Assembly (NCBI GenBank): GCA_007116835.1 | Contig: SKHS01000261.1 | Coordinates: 1 to 33,491, forward strand | Origin: Halomonas sp. | GTDB lineage: Bacteria > Pseudomonadota > Gammaproteobacteria > Pseudomonadales > Halomonadaceae | Direction: 5' to 3' | Length of the DNA stretch: 33,491 nucleotides | Part shown: positions 18,813-27,540 of the stretch, one piece after another | How the letters are laid out: every line of letters begins with the position of its first letter | Numbering within the stretch: position 1 is the first letter of the stretch | Made by a program: the position numbers and the translations under genes | Notes under the pieces: generated by a model | Seen by the model: only the letters and a program-made list of their open reading frames with translations | Told to the model about the DNA's origin: nothing | The model's database searches: none

Positions 18813-19679
18813 ATGCGCGCGATTTTTCTCGTCGATAACGGCTCATTACGGCCCCAGGCAACCCATAACTTGCGCCGTGTAGCGTTTGCGCTCAGCCAAC
18901 AGCTAGGAGAAACCGTGCAGGCGGCTTCTTTGCTGCACTCCAATAAAATTCCTCCTGAAGAGGTCGACGGTATCCCCGCGATTACCCTAGGCCCAGCGGC
19001 TGAGCGAAGCGCCGAGAAGGGGGCGACAGAGATCATTGTGCTGCCATTCTTCTTTGGGCCAAGCAAAGCACTGACGGGCTACCTGCCAGAGCGCATGGCA
19101 GCACTGCAGGCGCGGTTTCCTCAAGTGAGCATTCGTGTGGCCCAGCCGCTGGTGGATGAGCGGGGCAATAACGACCTGCGTTTAGCCAAGCTGCTGGCCG
19201 ACAACGTGCGCGATAAGCACCAAACGGGAGCGACGCCACACGTAGCCCTGGTGGATCACGGTAGCCCGATTCCTGACGTGACCGCCGTGCGCAATCGCTT
19301 AGCTGGTCAGTTAAGCGTGCTACTGGGAGATGACGTTAGCTGCGTAGCAGCGGCTTCCATGGAGCGCCGTGATGGTGACGAATATCGTTTTAACGAGCCG
19401 CTGTTGGAACATTTGCTGGATACGCCGGAGTTCCAATCAGGCTCGGTGATTTTAGCGATGCTGTTTCTCTCGCCTGGGCGTCATGCTGGGGAAGGTGGCG
19501 ATATCGCTGAGATTTGCACCGCCGCGGAACAGCGCCACCCTGGGTTGAGCGTGACAACCACAGCGCTGGTGGGCGAACACGCTGGCATTGTCGATATACT
19601 CAGCACGCGACTGCGCCAAGCGCTTGATGGTGAACGCTTTCTACTTGAGCTGCCGGCTAAGTTAGGTAATGCCCGCTAG
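18813..19679 (+). CDS. CbiX/sirohydrochlorin chelatase-like tandem-domain protein
   Basis: Second half [11 protein letters not shown] and [13 protein letters not shown] chelatase motifs; first half [10 protein letters not shown]. Confidence 0.85.
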   Translation: MRAIFLVDNGSLRPQATHNLRRVAFALSQQLGETVQAASLLHSNKIPPEEVDGIPAITLGPAAERSAEKGATEIIVLPFFFGPSKALTGYLPERMAALQARFPQVSIRVAQPLVDERGNNDLRLAKLLADNVRDKHQTGATPHVALVDHGSPIPDVTAVRNRLAGQLSVLLGDDVSCVAAASMERRDGDEYRFNEPLLEHLLDTPEFQSGSVILAMLFLSPGRHAGEGGDIAEICTAAEQRHPGLSVTTTALVGEHAGIVDILSTRLRQALDGERFLLELPAKLGNAR

Positions 19680-19762
19680 AGGGGAGGTGTAACGCTGCTC
19701 AAAGGCGCGTAGAATCGCGGGCCTTTGAACGCGCAATTACACTGTTAACCAGGGCTCACATC

Positions 19763-21352
19763 TTGATCGCAACCGCCAATATCACCATGCAGTTTGGGGC
19801 CAAGCCCCTGTTTGAAAATGTTTCCGTCAAATTTAATAACGGCAATCGCTACGGTTTGATTGGCGCCAATGGTTGCGGTAAATCCACCTTTATGAAAATT
19901 TTGGGTGGCGAGCTTGAGCCTTCGTCCGGTCAGGTCATGCTGGATAGCAGCACGCGGCTGGGTAAACTGCGCCAGGATCAGTTTGCCTATGAGAACGAGC
20001 GGGTCATCGACACCGTTATCATGGGGAATGCTGAGCTGTGGAAAGTGGCCGCCGAACGCGAACGGATCTACTCCCTGGCAGAAATGAGTGAAGCCGACGG
20101 AATGGCAGTGGCTGACCTGGAAGTGCGCTTTGCCGAGCTCGACGGCTATACCGCCGAGTCTCGCGCTGGGGAGCTACTGTTGGGGCTAGGTATTCCCATC
20201 GAACAGCATACCGGCCCGATGAGCGAAGTTGCTCCTGGCTGGAAACTGCGCGTGCTGCTCGCCCAGGCGCTGTTTTCCGACCCAGATGTACTACTGCTCG
20301 ACGAGCCGACTAACCACCTGGATATCAATACGATCCGCTGTCTGGAAGATATTCTTAAAGCGCGCAGCAGTACCATGGTGATTATTTCTCACGACCGCCA
20401 CTTCCTGAACAGCGTGTGCACGCACATGGCGGATCTGGATTACGGGGAAATTACCCTGTTCCCAGGCAACTACGATGACTACATGACCGCCGCCACCGCT
20501 GCCCGCGAGCGCCAGCATTCGGATAATGCCAAGAAAAAAGCCCAAATTGCCGAGCTTCAGCAGTTTGTTAGCCGCTTCTCGGCCAACGCCTCTAAAGCCA
20601 AACAAGCCACTTCACGGGCGCGCCAGATCGACAAAATCAAGCTGGAAGATATCAAGCCTTCAAGTCGGGTTAGCCCGTTTATCCGCTTCGATCAGAATAA
20701 AAAGATCCACCGCAATGCGGTGAACGTTGATGCGATCACCAAAGGCTACGACGATGAGAAGCCGCTCTTTGAGCGTTTCTCGATGACCGTCGAAGCGGGT
20801 GAGCGGATTGCCATCATCGGCCCCAACGGCATAGGTAAAACCACCCTGCTGAAAACCCTGGCGGGTGACTTACACCCCGATGCTGGCGAAGTGAAGTGGA
20901 CTGATGCCGCGGAAGTTGGCATGTTTGCCCAAGACCACACCGACGACTTTCCTGTCGATGCCACGCTCTTTGAGTGGATGAGCCAATGGACCAAAGGCGG
21001 CGAGCAGGTGGTGCGCGGCGCGCTGGGGCGGATGCTGTTTTCCAGCGACGACATTAATAAATCTGTCAGGGTGATTTCAGGTGGTGAGCAGGGTCGTATG
21101 CTGTTTGGCAAGCTAACGCTCACTAACCCCAACGTTTTGTTGATGGATGAGCCGACCAACCACCTGGATATGGAATCGATTGAGGCGCTGAACTTAGCGC
21201 TGGAGAACTATCCCGGTACGCTGATATTTGTCAGCCACGACCGCGAGTTTGTTTCGTCGCTCGCCACGCGCATTATTGATATGCAGCCCGAAGGGCTGGT
21301 TGACTTTAGCGGTGGCTATGACGACTACCTGCGTAGCCAAGGCGTTGTTTAA
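19763..21352 (+). CDS. ybiT: ABC-F family ATPase, YbiT type (TTG start)
   Basis: Two ABC domains; N-terminus (L)[41 protein letters not shown] resembles YbiT. Confidence 0.9.
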   Translation: MIATANITMQFGAKPLFENVSVKFNNGNRYGLIGANGCGKSTFMKILGGELEPSSGQVMLDSSTRLGKLRQDQFAYENERVIDTVIMGNAELWKVAAERERIYSLAEMSEADGMAVADLEVRFAELDGYTAESRAGELLLGLGIPIEQHTGPMSEVAPGWKLRVLLAQALFSDPDVLLLDEPTNHLDINTIRCLEDILKARSSTMVIISHDRHFLNSVCTHMADLDYGEITLFPGNYDDYMTAATAARERQHSDNAKKKAQIAELQQFVSRFSANASKAKQATSRARQIDKIKLEDIKPSSRVSPFIRFDQNKKIHRNAVNVDAITKGYDDEKPLFERFSMTVEAGERIAIIGPNGIGKTTLLKTLAGDLHPDAGEVKWTDAAEVGMFAQDHTDDFPVDATLFEWMSQWTKGGEQVVRGALGRMLFSSDDINKSVRVISGGEQGRMLFGKLTLTNPNVLLMDEPTNHLDMESIEALNLALENYPGTLIFVSHDREFVSSLATRIIDMQPEGLVDFSGGYDDYLRSQGVV

Positions 21353-21364
21353 TCGCTAAACAGG

Positions 21365-21961
21365 TTAGCCAATAATCTGTGCGTAGGTCGTTTCCGTAGC
21401 GGGTTGCCGGTCGGCATCGAGAAGGTTGCCGTTAAAGGTGTCGTTAAGCTCTTTGGCGAGCGCTACATAAACGTGCATTTGCTGGTTACGGCGTTTATGT
21501 AGCGGCGGCTTAACCAGCAAGCTAATCCCACGAATGGGTTCGTGGGTCTCCCCTTGCAGCAGGTCAGGCATCTCGCCAGGTGGAAAGGCGTTGGCAATCG
21601 TGACGGGGTTAGAAGGCTGCTTGCCATTGATTAAGTAAACTTTCTTAATCGCATCATAGCTGGCTTCTTTTCCCCGTAGCCACTCGGCCAAACGTTCGTC
21701 CGTGGTGGCATCGGGGTGGGCAAAAATCACAAAAAGTGAGTGCTGCTTTACTTTCTCTTTACGCGCAGCAGGCGCGGGTGTTTCCGGTTCAGGAGGCTGT
21801 GGTGCTGCTTTGGGGGTAGGCCGAGGAGGAGTAGTCTTTGCTTTAGCGCGGCGTCTTCTAGGTACCACCACATACAAAAAAATGGCTGCTGCCAACAAGC
21901 CTAAGACTAATGAGGCAACAGCGAGTAGAAAAGGAAGTGAAGTGACATCCATGTGATACAC
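21365..21961 (-). CDS. Membrane-anchored protein with ZipA-like C-terminal domain (start may be 21952)
   Basis: N-terminal TM, basic stretch RRRRAKAK, Pro-rich linker, then a globular domain with VTIANAFPPGEMPD..RGISLLVKPPL..MHVYVALAKELNDTFNGNLLDADRQPAT that parallels the ZipA FtsZ-binding domain layout. Confidence 0.65.
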   Translation of the reverse strand: MYHMDVTSLPFLLAVASLVLGLLAAAIFLYVVVPRRRRAKAKTTPPRPTPKAAPQPPEPETPAPAARKEKVKQHSLFVIFAHPDATTDERLAEWLRGKEASYDAIKKVYLINGKQPSNPVTIANAFPPGEMPDLLQGETHEPIRGISLLVKPPLHKRRNQQMHVYVALAKELNDTFNGNLLDADRQPATETTYAQIIG

Positions 21962-21976
21962 CCTGTCGATGGGCGT

Positions 21977-22447
21977 TTAGGCCCTGTGATTTAACCGTAG
22001 AATAGACGTATTAAGCGTCAACGCAAGCGCCACCCAAAGCCAATAAGGCGCCATCAACCAAGCAGCCAATGCGTTCACATTAGCGAACAGCCCAATGGCT
22101 AGCGTAATTAACCCTAAAAGAAGAACGATATCCGCCAGCGCTGCGGCGACCTGCTTGCGCCCAAAGAACAGCCATGACCACGCTGCATTAGCCAGTAATT
22201 GAAGGCCATAAACCGCTAAGCTTGCCGTGCGTAGCGGGGAGTCATCGGCCATATAAATACGCCACGCGGCAATAGCCATTAATAAATAAAGAATACCCCA
22301 GGCGATAGGGAAGGCAATGTCAGGTGGTGTCCAGCTGGGTTTGCGCAGCTCGCGGTACCAGCCGTCGGGACGAAAACGCGCCCCCGTGGTGGCGGTAAGG
22401 CCAACAAGCAGGAGTGACACCAGCAGAGCGAATAGCGAACCGAGCAT
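21977..22447 (-). CDS. TspO/MBR family protein
   Basis: 156 aa, 5 TM, 'WYRELRKPSWTPPDIAFPIAWGILYLLMAIAAW' and 'ANAAWSWLFFGRKQ' signatures. Confidence 0.93.
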   Translation of the reverse strand: MLGSLFALLVSLLLVGLTATTGARFRPDGWYRELRKPSWTPPDIAFPIAWGILYLLMAIAAWRIYMADDSPLRTASLAVYGLQLLANAAWSWLFFGRKQVAAALADIVLLLGLITLAIGLFANVNALAAWLMAPYWLWVALALTLNTSILRLNHRA

Positions 22448-22514
22448 GACTCACCTGTAGGTTAAAACGCCAGAATCAATAGCCTAGCAGCGTTTGGGCA
22501 GGTGCAGACACAAA

Positions 22515-22540
22515 AAAAGCACCACTTAAGTGATGCTTTT
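22515..22540 (-). terminator. Rho-independent terminator, possibly bidirectional
   Basis: AAAAGCACCACTTAAGTGATGCTTTT, near-perfect hairpin with A and T flanks, downstream of the alkene reductase. Confidence 0.75.
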
Positions 22541-22567
22541 CAGTCTTATGATATGGCGTTGAGCCGT

Positions 22568-23686
22568 CTAACCAATACGATCGTAGCCGTTATCCATAAA
22601 CGGATAATCGGTATAGCCCTTTTCGTCACCACCGTAAAACGTTTCAGGGTTCGGCTCGGTAAGTGGCGCGTTCACTCGGAAGCGTTCCGGCAAGTCGGGG
22701 TTGGCGATATAGGGGCGGCCAAAGGCCACAGCATCGGTGGTGTTTTCGTTCATCCGGGCTTCGGCGTGTTTGGCATCGTAGTTGCCGCAGTAAATCAGGC
22801 AGCCGCTAAAGCGCTCGCGCATTTGCTCTCTAAAGCCCTCTGGGAAGGTGATATCACCACCAATCCAGTTAGGCTCATTTAAGTGGAGATAGGCTAAGCC
22901 ACGCTTAGACAGCTGCTCGGCCAGGTAGAAGGCCATGGCTTCAGGCTCATCATCGGTTAGGCCGAACAGTTCGATAAACGGCGTCAGGCGAATGCCAACA
23001 CGTGCTGCGCCAAATACCTCAATCACCGCATCGACGACTTCCAATGGAAAGCGTGCGCGATTCTCCAACGAGCCGCCATACTGGTCGGTACGCTGATTGG
23101 TGCCGGTGGCCAAAAACTGGTTAAGCAAGTAAGCATTGGCTGCATGCACTTCCACCATATCGAAGCCTGCGCGTTTTGCGCGAACGGCCGCTTGGCGGTA
23201 GTCATCGACAATGCCTGGAATCTCATCGGTTTCCAGTGCGCGGGGTGTGCTGGTAGGGTGCTGGCCAGCAGTGCCGTCTTCAAACTCAACAAAGCATTGA
23301 GCGCCTTCCCCTTTTAATGCGCTAGGGGCAACAGGCGGTTGGCCATTCGGTTGCACCATTTCATGGGAAACGCGCCCAACGTGCCACAGCTGCAGCGCGA
23401 TACGGCCACCTTTGGCATGCACCGCATCTACCACGCCTTTCCAGCCCGCTTCTTGCTCATCCGTCCAGATGCCTGGTGTGTACACATAACCCTTGGCAGT
23501 GGGGGAAATATTGGTGGCTTCACTAATAATCAGTCCAGCCCCTGCGCGTTGGCCGTAATAGGCTTCCTGCAGGGTGCCCGGCACGCTGCTGGGCGTGCGT
23601 GAGCGTGTCAGGGGCGCCATGATTACGCGGTTAGGGATCGATAAACTACCTAACTGAAGAGGGGTGAAAAGCGTTTCATACGCCAT
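22568..23686 (-). CDS. nemA: Alkene reductase / N-ethylmaleimide reductase (Old Yellow Enzyme family)
   Basis: MAYETLFTPLQLGSLSIPNRVIMAPLTRSRT, DMVEVHAANAYLLNQFLATGTNQRTDQYGGSLENRARF. Confidence 0.93.
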   Translation of the reverse strand: MAYETLFTPLQLGSLSIPNRVIMAPLTRSRTPSSVPGTLQEAYYGQRAGAGLIISEATNISPTAKGYVYTPGIWTDEQEAGWKGVVDAVHAKGGRIALQLWHVGRVSHEMVQPNGQPPVAPSALKGEGAQCFVEFEDGTAGQHPTSTPRALETDEIPGIVDDYRQAAVRAKRAGFDMVEVHAANAYLLNQFLATGTNQRTDQYGGSLENRARFPLEVVDAVIEVFGAARVGIRLTPFIELFGLTDDEPEAMAFYLAEQLSKRGLAYLHLNEPNWIGGDITFPEGFREQMRERFSGCLIYCGNYDAKHAEARMNENTTDAVAFGRPYIANPDLPERFRVNAPLTEPNPETFYGGDEKGYTDYPFMDNGYDRIG

Positions 23687-23734
23687 GGGAAAACTCCTTT
23701 TGGTAACGATCAAATTATATCGCGGTGGTTATAA

Positions 23735-23749
23735 TAGACCAGTTTACTA
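23735..23749. promoter_or_regulatory. Candidate repressor operator overlapping alkene reductase promoter
   Basis: TAGACCAGTTTACTA imperfect dyad upstream of a TATAAT -10 on the minus strand; TAGACC/GGTCTA half-site recalls NemR-type operators. Confidence 0.35.
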
Positions 23750-23874
23750 CAAAGAGCTAAACGGCGATATAAATGCCGCTAGGCCAACATGGAAGAAAAA
23801 AAGAAGAGGGGCGTAGGGGAGGGCACTCGTTGCGGCATTGAGTGACAAAATTTATCGATAAAAACCCCGTTTGT

Positions 23875-23888
23875 TTGATGCGTATCAA
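23875..23888. promoter_or_regulatory. FNR/ANR/CRP-family box
   Basis: TTGATGCGTATCAA, exact match to TTGAT-N4-ATCAA, 97 bp upstream of MCP ATG. Confidence 0.8.
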
Positions 23889-23984
23889 TTGGGCGAATTT
23901 AGTTAAAAAAAGTTAAGGCGTAAAATAGATGTGTTGTTGAACTGTTAAATTAATCTGCCATGCGCTGATGCGCCGAGAGCTACT

Positions 23985-25664
23985 ATGTTGCGAATGACAA
24001 TTAAAAAACGCCTGACCTTGATGGTTATCGTGATGCTAATCCTAATGTTGCTCATTAGTGCAATGGGCTTCAGCGGAATGGCTTCCTCTAATCGCGCGGT
24101 GGATACGATTTACCAAGAAAATTTACGTGATACCCAGCGCATTGCTCAGCTTAATGAGCACTCTAAAGATATGATTATGGAACTGTCACTTGCCGGCCAG
24201 CATGACCCAATGTTGGCAGTGAGTGCGCTTCACGACCACTCCGTGCAGATGCACATGGATAATATTATCCAAAATATCTCGCAGATTGACGCTATCTGGC
24301 ATGCATATTCGTCTAATGAAATGTCTGCCGGTACGGAAGCACTTGCGGAGCGTTTCCGTGAAAGTTATCAGCAACTACTAGTGACGGTAGTGCCCACAAT
24401 GCCGCTTTACTCAGTGGGTAACTACGATGAAGCCAATGAGATGGCTTTCACTCAAGCATTACCAGCCTATCGCCAAATGCACGCCACGTTAAATGAACTG
24501 ATCGAACAGGAAGAGCGTGAAGCTCAGGCGGGTTATGAACGTGCTGTTTCGCGTGCGGCAATGATGAGGAATTTGATGATCGGGGCTCTACTGGTCGCGG
24601 TTGTGTTGGCGGGTGTGCTTAGCTGGCTGCTGATTCAGCGGATCTTGCAGCCGCTGGTACAAGCGCGTCGCCATTTTCATGCGATGGCCGAAGGTGACCT
24701 AACGCAAAAAATTCACCATACCCACCGTGATGAAATCGGCGATATGCTTGATGAATTAGGCGACATGCAGGGTAAGCTGCAGGGGCTTATTGGTGGTATC
24801 CAGTCCTCAGCAGGCGCTATCTCTAGCGCTTCAAGTCAAATTTCGTCGGGCAATATTGATCTGTCACAGCGTACTGAAGAGCAGGCATCTAGTCTTCAAG
24901 AAACTGCCGCAAGTATGGAGCAGGTGGCCGCGACGGTAAAAAATAATACCCAGCACACTGGCGAAGCGAATGCGCTTGCACATGCCGCTAGCCGCTCAGC
25001 GAGCTATGGTGGGGAAAAAGTCAAAGAAGCCGTCAATAAAATGGATGAACTCAATCACAGTTCAGAAAAAATTAGCGGTATTGTGACTTTAATCGATGGT
25101 ATTGCCTTTCAGACCAATATTCTGGCGTTGAATGCCTCGGTAGAAGCCGCTCGCGCTGGAGAGCAGGGGCGGGGCTTTGCGGTGGTTGCTCAAGAAGTGA
25201 GAAGCCTGGCGCAGCGAAGCGCGGACGCAGCCAAACAAATTCAAGACTTAATCACCGACAATAACAGCGTGGTTGAGCAGGGAAGTAATCTGGTGAAAGC
25301 CGTTGGGGAGTCAATGGCACAGATAGTGGTGAATATCGGTAAAGTGTCGGACCTTATGGAGGACGTAAGCCGAGCATCTGATGAGCAGACCTCAGCCATT
25401 GATCAAATGAGCATTGCGATTAACCAGATGGATGATGTCACTCAGCAAAACGCCTCACTGGTTGAGCAAACGGCCACTGCATCAGCATCGTTGGGAGAGC
25501 AGGCGCAAGACCTTGCGAACGCAGTTGCCTACTTTAAAGTGGCGGAGGGCTACCAGCTGCCGATGCCACAAAAATCAGCAGGCGTGAGTAAGCAACCTGT
25601 TTCTAGCTATCAAGCACCTACCCGAAAAGCTGAGCCAGTCGCTGACGAGTGGGAAACATTCTAA
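23985..25664 (+). CDS. Methyl-accepting chemotaxis protein with 4HB-type sensor and C-terminal EWETF pentapeptide
   Basis: Two TMs, HAMP, conserved hairpin IDGIAFQTNILALNASVEAARAGEQGRGFAVVAQEVRSLAQRS, ends ADEWETF. Confidence 0.95.
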   Translation: MLRMTIKKRLTLMVIVMLILMLLISAMGFSGMASSNRAVDTIYQENLRDTQRIAQLNEHSKDMIMELSLAGQHDPMLAVSALHDHSVQMHMDNIIQNISQIDAIWHAYSSNEMSAGTEALAERFRESYQQLLVTVVPTMPLYSVGNYDEANEMAFTQALPAYRQMHATLNELIEQEEREAQAGYERAVSRAAMMRNLMIGALLVAVVLAGVLSWLLIQRILQPLVQARRHFHAMAEGDLTQKIHHTHRDEIGDMLDELGDMQGKLQGLIGGIQSSAGAISSASSQISSGNIDLSQRTEEQASSLQETAASMEQVAATVKNNTQHTGEANALAHAASRSASYGGEKVKEAVNKMDELNHSSEKISGIVTLIDGIAFQTNILALNASVEAARAGEQGRGFAVVAQEVRSLAQRSADAAKQIQDLITDNNSVVEQGSNLVKAVGESMAQIVVNIGKVSDLMEDVSRASDEQTSAIDQMSIAINQMDDVTQQNASLVEQTATASASLGEQAQDLANAVAYFKVAEGYQLPMPQKSAGVSKQPVSSYQAPTRKAEPVADEWETF

Positions 25665-25676
25665 CGAACCAACCGT

Positions 25677-26051
25677 TTAAAAGCGTCGCTGCCAAGGCCA
25701 GCGGCGCTTGGCTGGCGTGTCGGTTTGTTCAATCGCGTTGGTTAGCGCCAGCATAATGGCACTTAGCTGACGGTAACAAACAGCGCTGCTTAGTACGCCA
25801 GGGCACTGCTTGAGGAGCAAGTCGCACTGCTGAGAGGCGATAAACACGTGCTCGGTGACAGGTGGCGGGAAGAGCGGTTTGGCTTGCTGGCTGCAGCGGG
25901 CTAATTCCCGCGACATCAGGGTGAGCATGCTGGTGTCTAGCCAGCAGGGCAGCGGGTCGTCTAACCGGCCGGCAATCGAGTGTTGCACTGCTTCAAAAGA
26001 GGTGCGTAAAAAAATCAACGTTTGGCGAAGCTGGCGTTGCTCACTAGTCAT
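25677..26051 (-). CDS. Hypothetical protein (124 aa)
   Basis: ORF convergent with MCP; no recognised domain. Confidence 0.6.
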   Translation of the reverse strand: MTSEQRQLRQTLIFLRTSFEAVQHSIAGRLDDPLPCWLDTSMLTLMSRELARCSQQAKPLFPPPVTEHVFIASQQCDLLLKQCPGVLSSAVCYRQLSAIMLALTNAIEQTDTPAKRRWPWQRRF

Positions 26052-26064
26052 GGCACTTATCCAT

Positions 26065-26155
26065 AGAGCTTACTTTTAGTACTGACTGATCGAACTTGCT
26101 ATCAAGGCTTACTAACAGAACTTACTATCAGGGCTTACTAACGGAGCTTGTCGTT
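26065..26155. repeat. Degenerate 13-bp tandem repeat, 7 units
   Basis: AGAGCTTACTTTT AGTACTGACTGAT CGAACTTGCTATC AAGGCTTACTAAC AGAACTTACTATC AGGGCTTACTAAC GGAGCTTGTCGTT; consensus AGRRCTTACTAWC. Confidence 0.8.
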
Positions 26156-26197
26156 ACCTCAACTGATCGTCACCTCAGATGAAAGTATCTATGAAAA

Positions 26198-26216
26198 GAT
26201 AGTGGTTCTCATTTGC
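26198..26216. promoter_or_regulatory. Possible Fur box
   Basis: GATAGTGGTTCTCATTTGC, 13/19 to GATAATGATAATCATTATC and resembles the common variant GATAATGATTCTCATTTGC. Confidence 0.4.
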
Positions 26217-26285
26217 ATATTTGATGACGATAACGCTGGCTAAGCATACTGTCAATCTTAGGTTATTAGCGCGATGATCTATTCG

Positions 26286-27476
26286 TTATTGATCGGTTGT
26301 CTGATAGAGCTGCCAATCGTTATTGGTCAGTGGCTTGGCACCGTGTTGGGTAACCACTACGGTATCGCTTAACCCTACTCCCCACTGGCCTGGAACGCGT
26401 AGGCAAAGCGGTAAGTGGAAGACCATGTTTTCTTCGAAGGAACGATGCAGGCCTTGGGCAATATAGCCGGTGCCTTCCACCCAGCTAGGGGGGAATTGTG
26501 CGCCTACGGCGTAGCCAAATACTCCCGAAAAAAACAGCTGGTCACGGGTGGGTGCTAGTAGGGCATCCGCCGCCCTCGCGGCATCATCAAAGGTGTTGCC
26601 TGGTGTCATGTGGCTGCACAGCGTCTCGAACAGCGAGCGACATAGGTCGCGGGTGGCGGTTAATTCAGCGTTAGGCTTACCTGTCACCGCGGTGCGCATC
26701 ATCGGGGCGGTATAGCGCTGGTAAGCGGCACCAAATTCTAAAAATATCGGTTCATTGGGCTGGATGACGCGACGCTTATGGTTAACGTGAATCACCCCGA
26801 TGCGTTGCCCGCTGGTCACGATAGGCTGCAAGCTCATGAACTCACTACCGTTTTCTAATAAGGCTTTAGCACCGATGGCCGCAATATCGTTATCCGTTAT
26901 GCCTGGGCGAATAGCGGCCATTGCGGCCTCTAACCCTGCAGCGGTAATGCGCGCACTTTCGCTAAGCATTTCAAGTTCGGCACTACTTTTCACAATGCGA
27001 ATCGTATCGAGTAGGTCACCTGCTTCACAGAAGCGCTCTTTGCCTACCGAGCGGGTCAGCGCATCCATCACGCCCACACGTAAACCGCTGCTCCAGCCGT
27101 CGATGCCAATTTGCTCGCAAGGCGTGAGTAAATCCGCTAGCGGCGTGATGATTTCATCCAGGCTTTCCCATCGGTAACCAATGATTTCATCAACACGGGC
27201 AGTGACTACTGCCGCTCCCGTTTCAATGGATGCCACCTGTAACACCAACTGTGCAGGTGTGCACACTAAGCAGGCGTGTACTGATACCTCAAAGGTGTGA
27301 TAGCCGGTTAGGTAGTTAATATCGGCAGGGTCTGTGAGCAGCAGTGCATCCAGCCCGCGCTGGGCCATGGCATGGCGCACCTTGTCTAGGCGCGTCTGGT
27401 ATTCGCCAAGCGCAAAGGGCAACTCACTTTGGGCGAGCGTCTCGGCAAGGGCGGTGCGGTAGTGTTGATAATCCAT
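26286..27476 (-). CDS. M24 family metallopeptidase (Xaa-Pro peptidase/creatinase-like; ectoine hydrolase DoeA relative possible)
   Basis: Creatinase N-domain (LDALLLTDPADINYLTGYHTFEVSVHACLV) and M24 fold C-domain. Confidence 0.85.
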   Translation of the reverse strand: MDYQHYRTALAETLAQSELPFALGEYQTRLDKVRHAMAQRGLDALLLTDPADINYLTGYHTFEVSVHACLVCTPAQLVLQVASIETGAAVVTARVDEIIGYRWESLDEIITPLADLLTPCEQIGIDGWSSGLRVGVMDALTRSVGKERFCEAGDLLDTIRIVKSSAELEMLSESARITAAGLEAAMAAIRPGITDNDIAAIGAKALLENGSEFMSLQPIVTSGQRIGVIHVNHKRRVIQPNEPIFLEFGAAYQRYTAPMMRTAVTGKPNAELTATRDLCRSLFETLCSHMTPGNTFDDAARAADALLAPTRDQLFFSGVFGYAVGAQFPPSWVEGTGYIAQGLHRSFEENMVFHLPLCLRVPGQWGVGLSDTVVVTQHGAKPLTNNDWQLYQTTDQ

Positions 27477-27540
27477 AGCAGTCTCCGGTGGCGGCTATGG
27501 TGAGTATAGGCAGATCATTTACCAACACGAAAAGCATTAT

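Noticed and set aside
23885-23935. Sigma-28 flagellar promoter for the MCP
   Set aside because: No convincing TAAAGTTT-N11-GCCGATAA match; the FNR box with a sigma-70-like TAAAAT fits better.
26065-26155. CRISPR array or plasmid iterons
   Set aside because: Units are 13 bp with no spacers, no cas or rep genes nearby, and units are degenerate.
26286-27476. Definite assignment of the M24 peptidase as DoeA (ectoine hydrolase)
   Set aside because: The family fits, but no doeB/ectoine genes are adjacent, so only the broad M24 call is supported.
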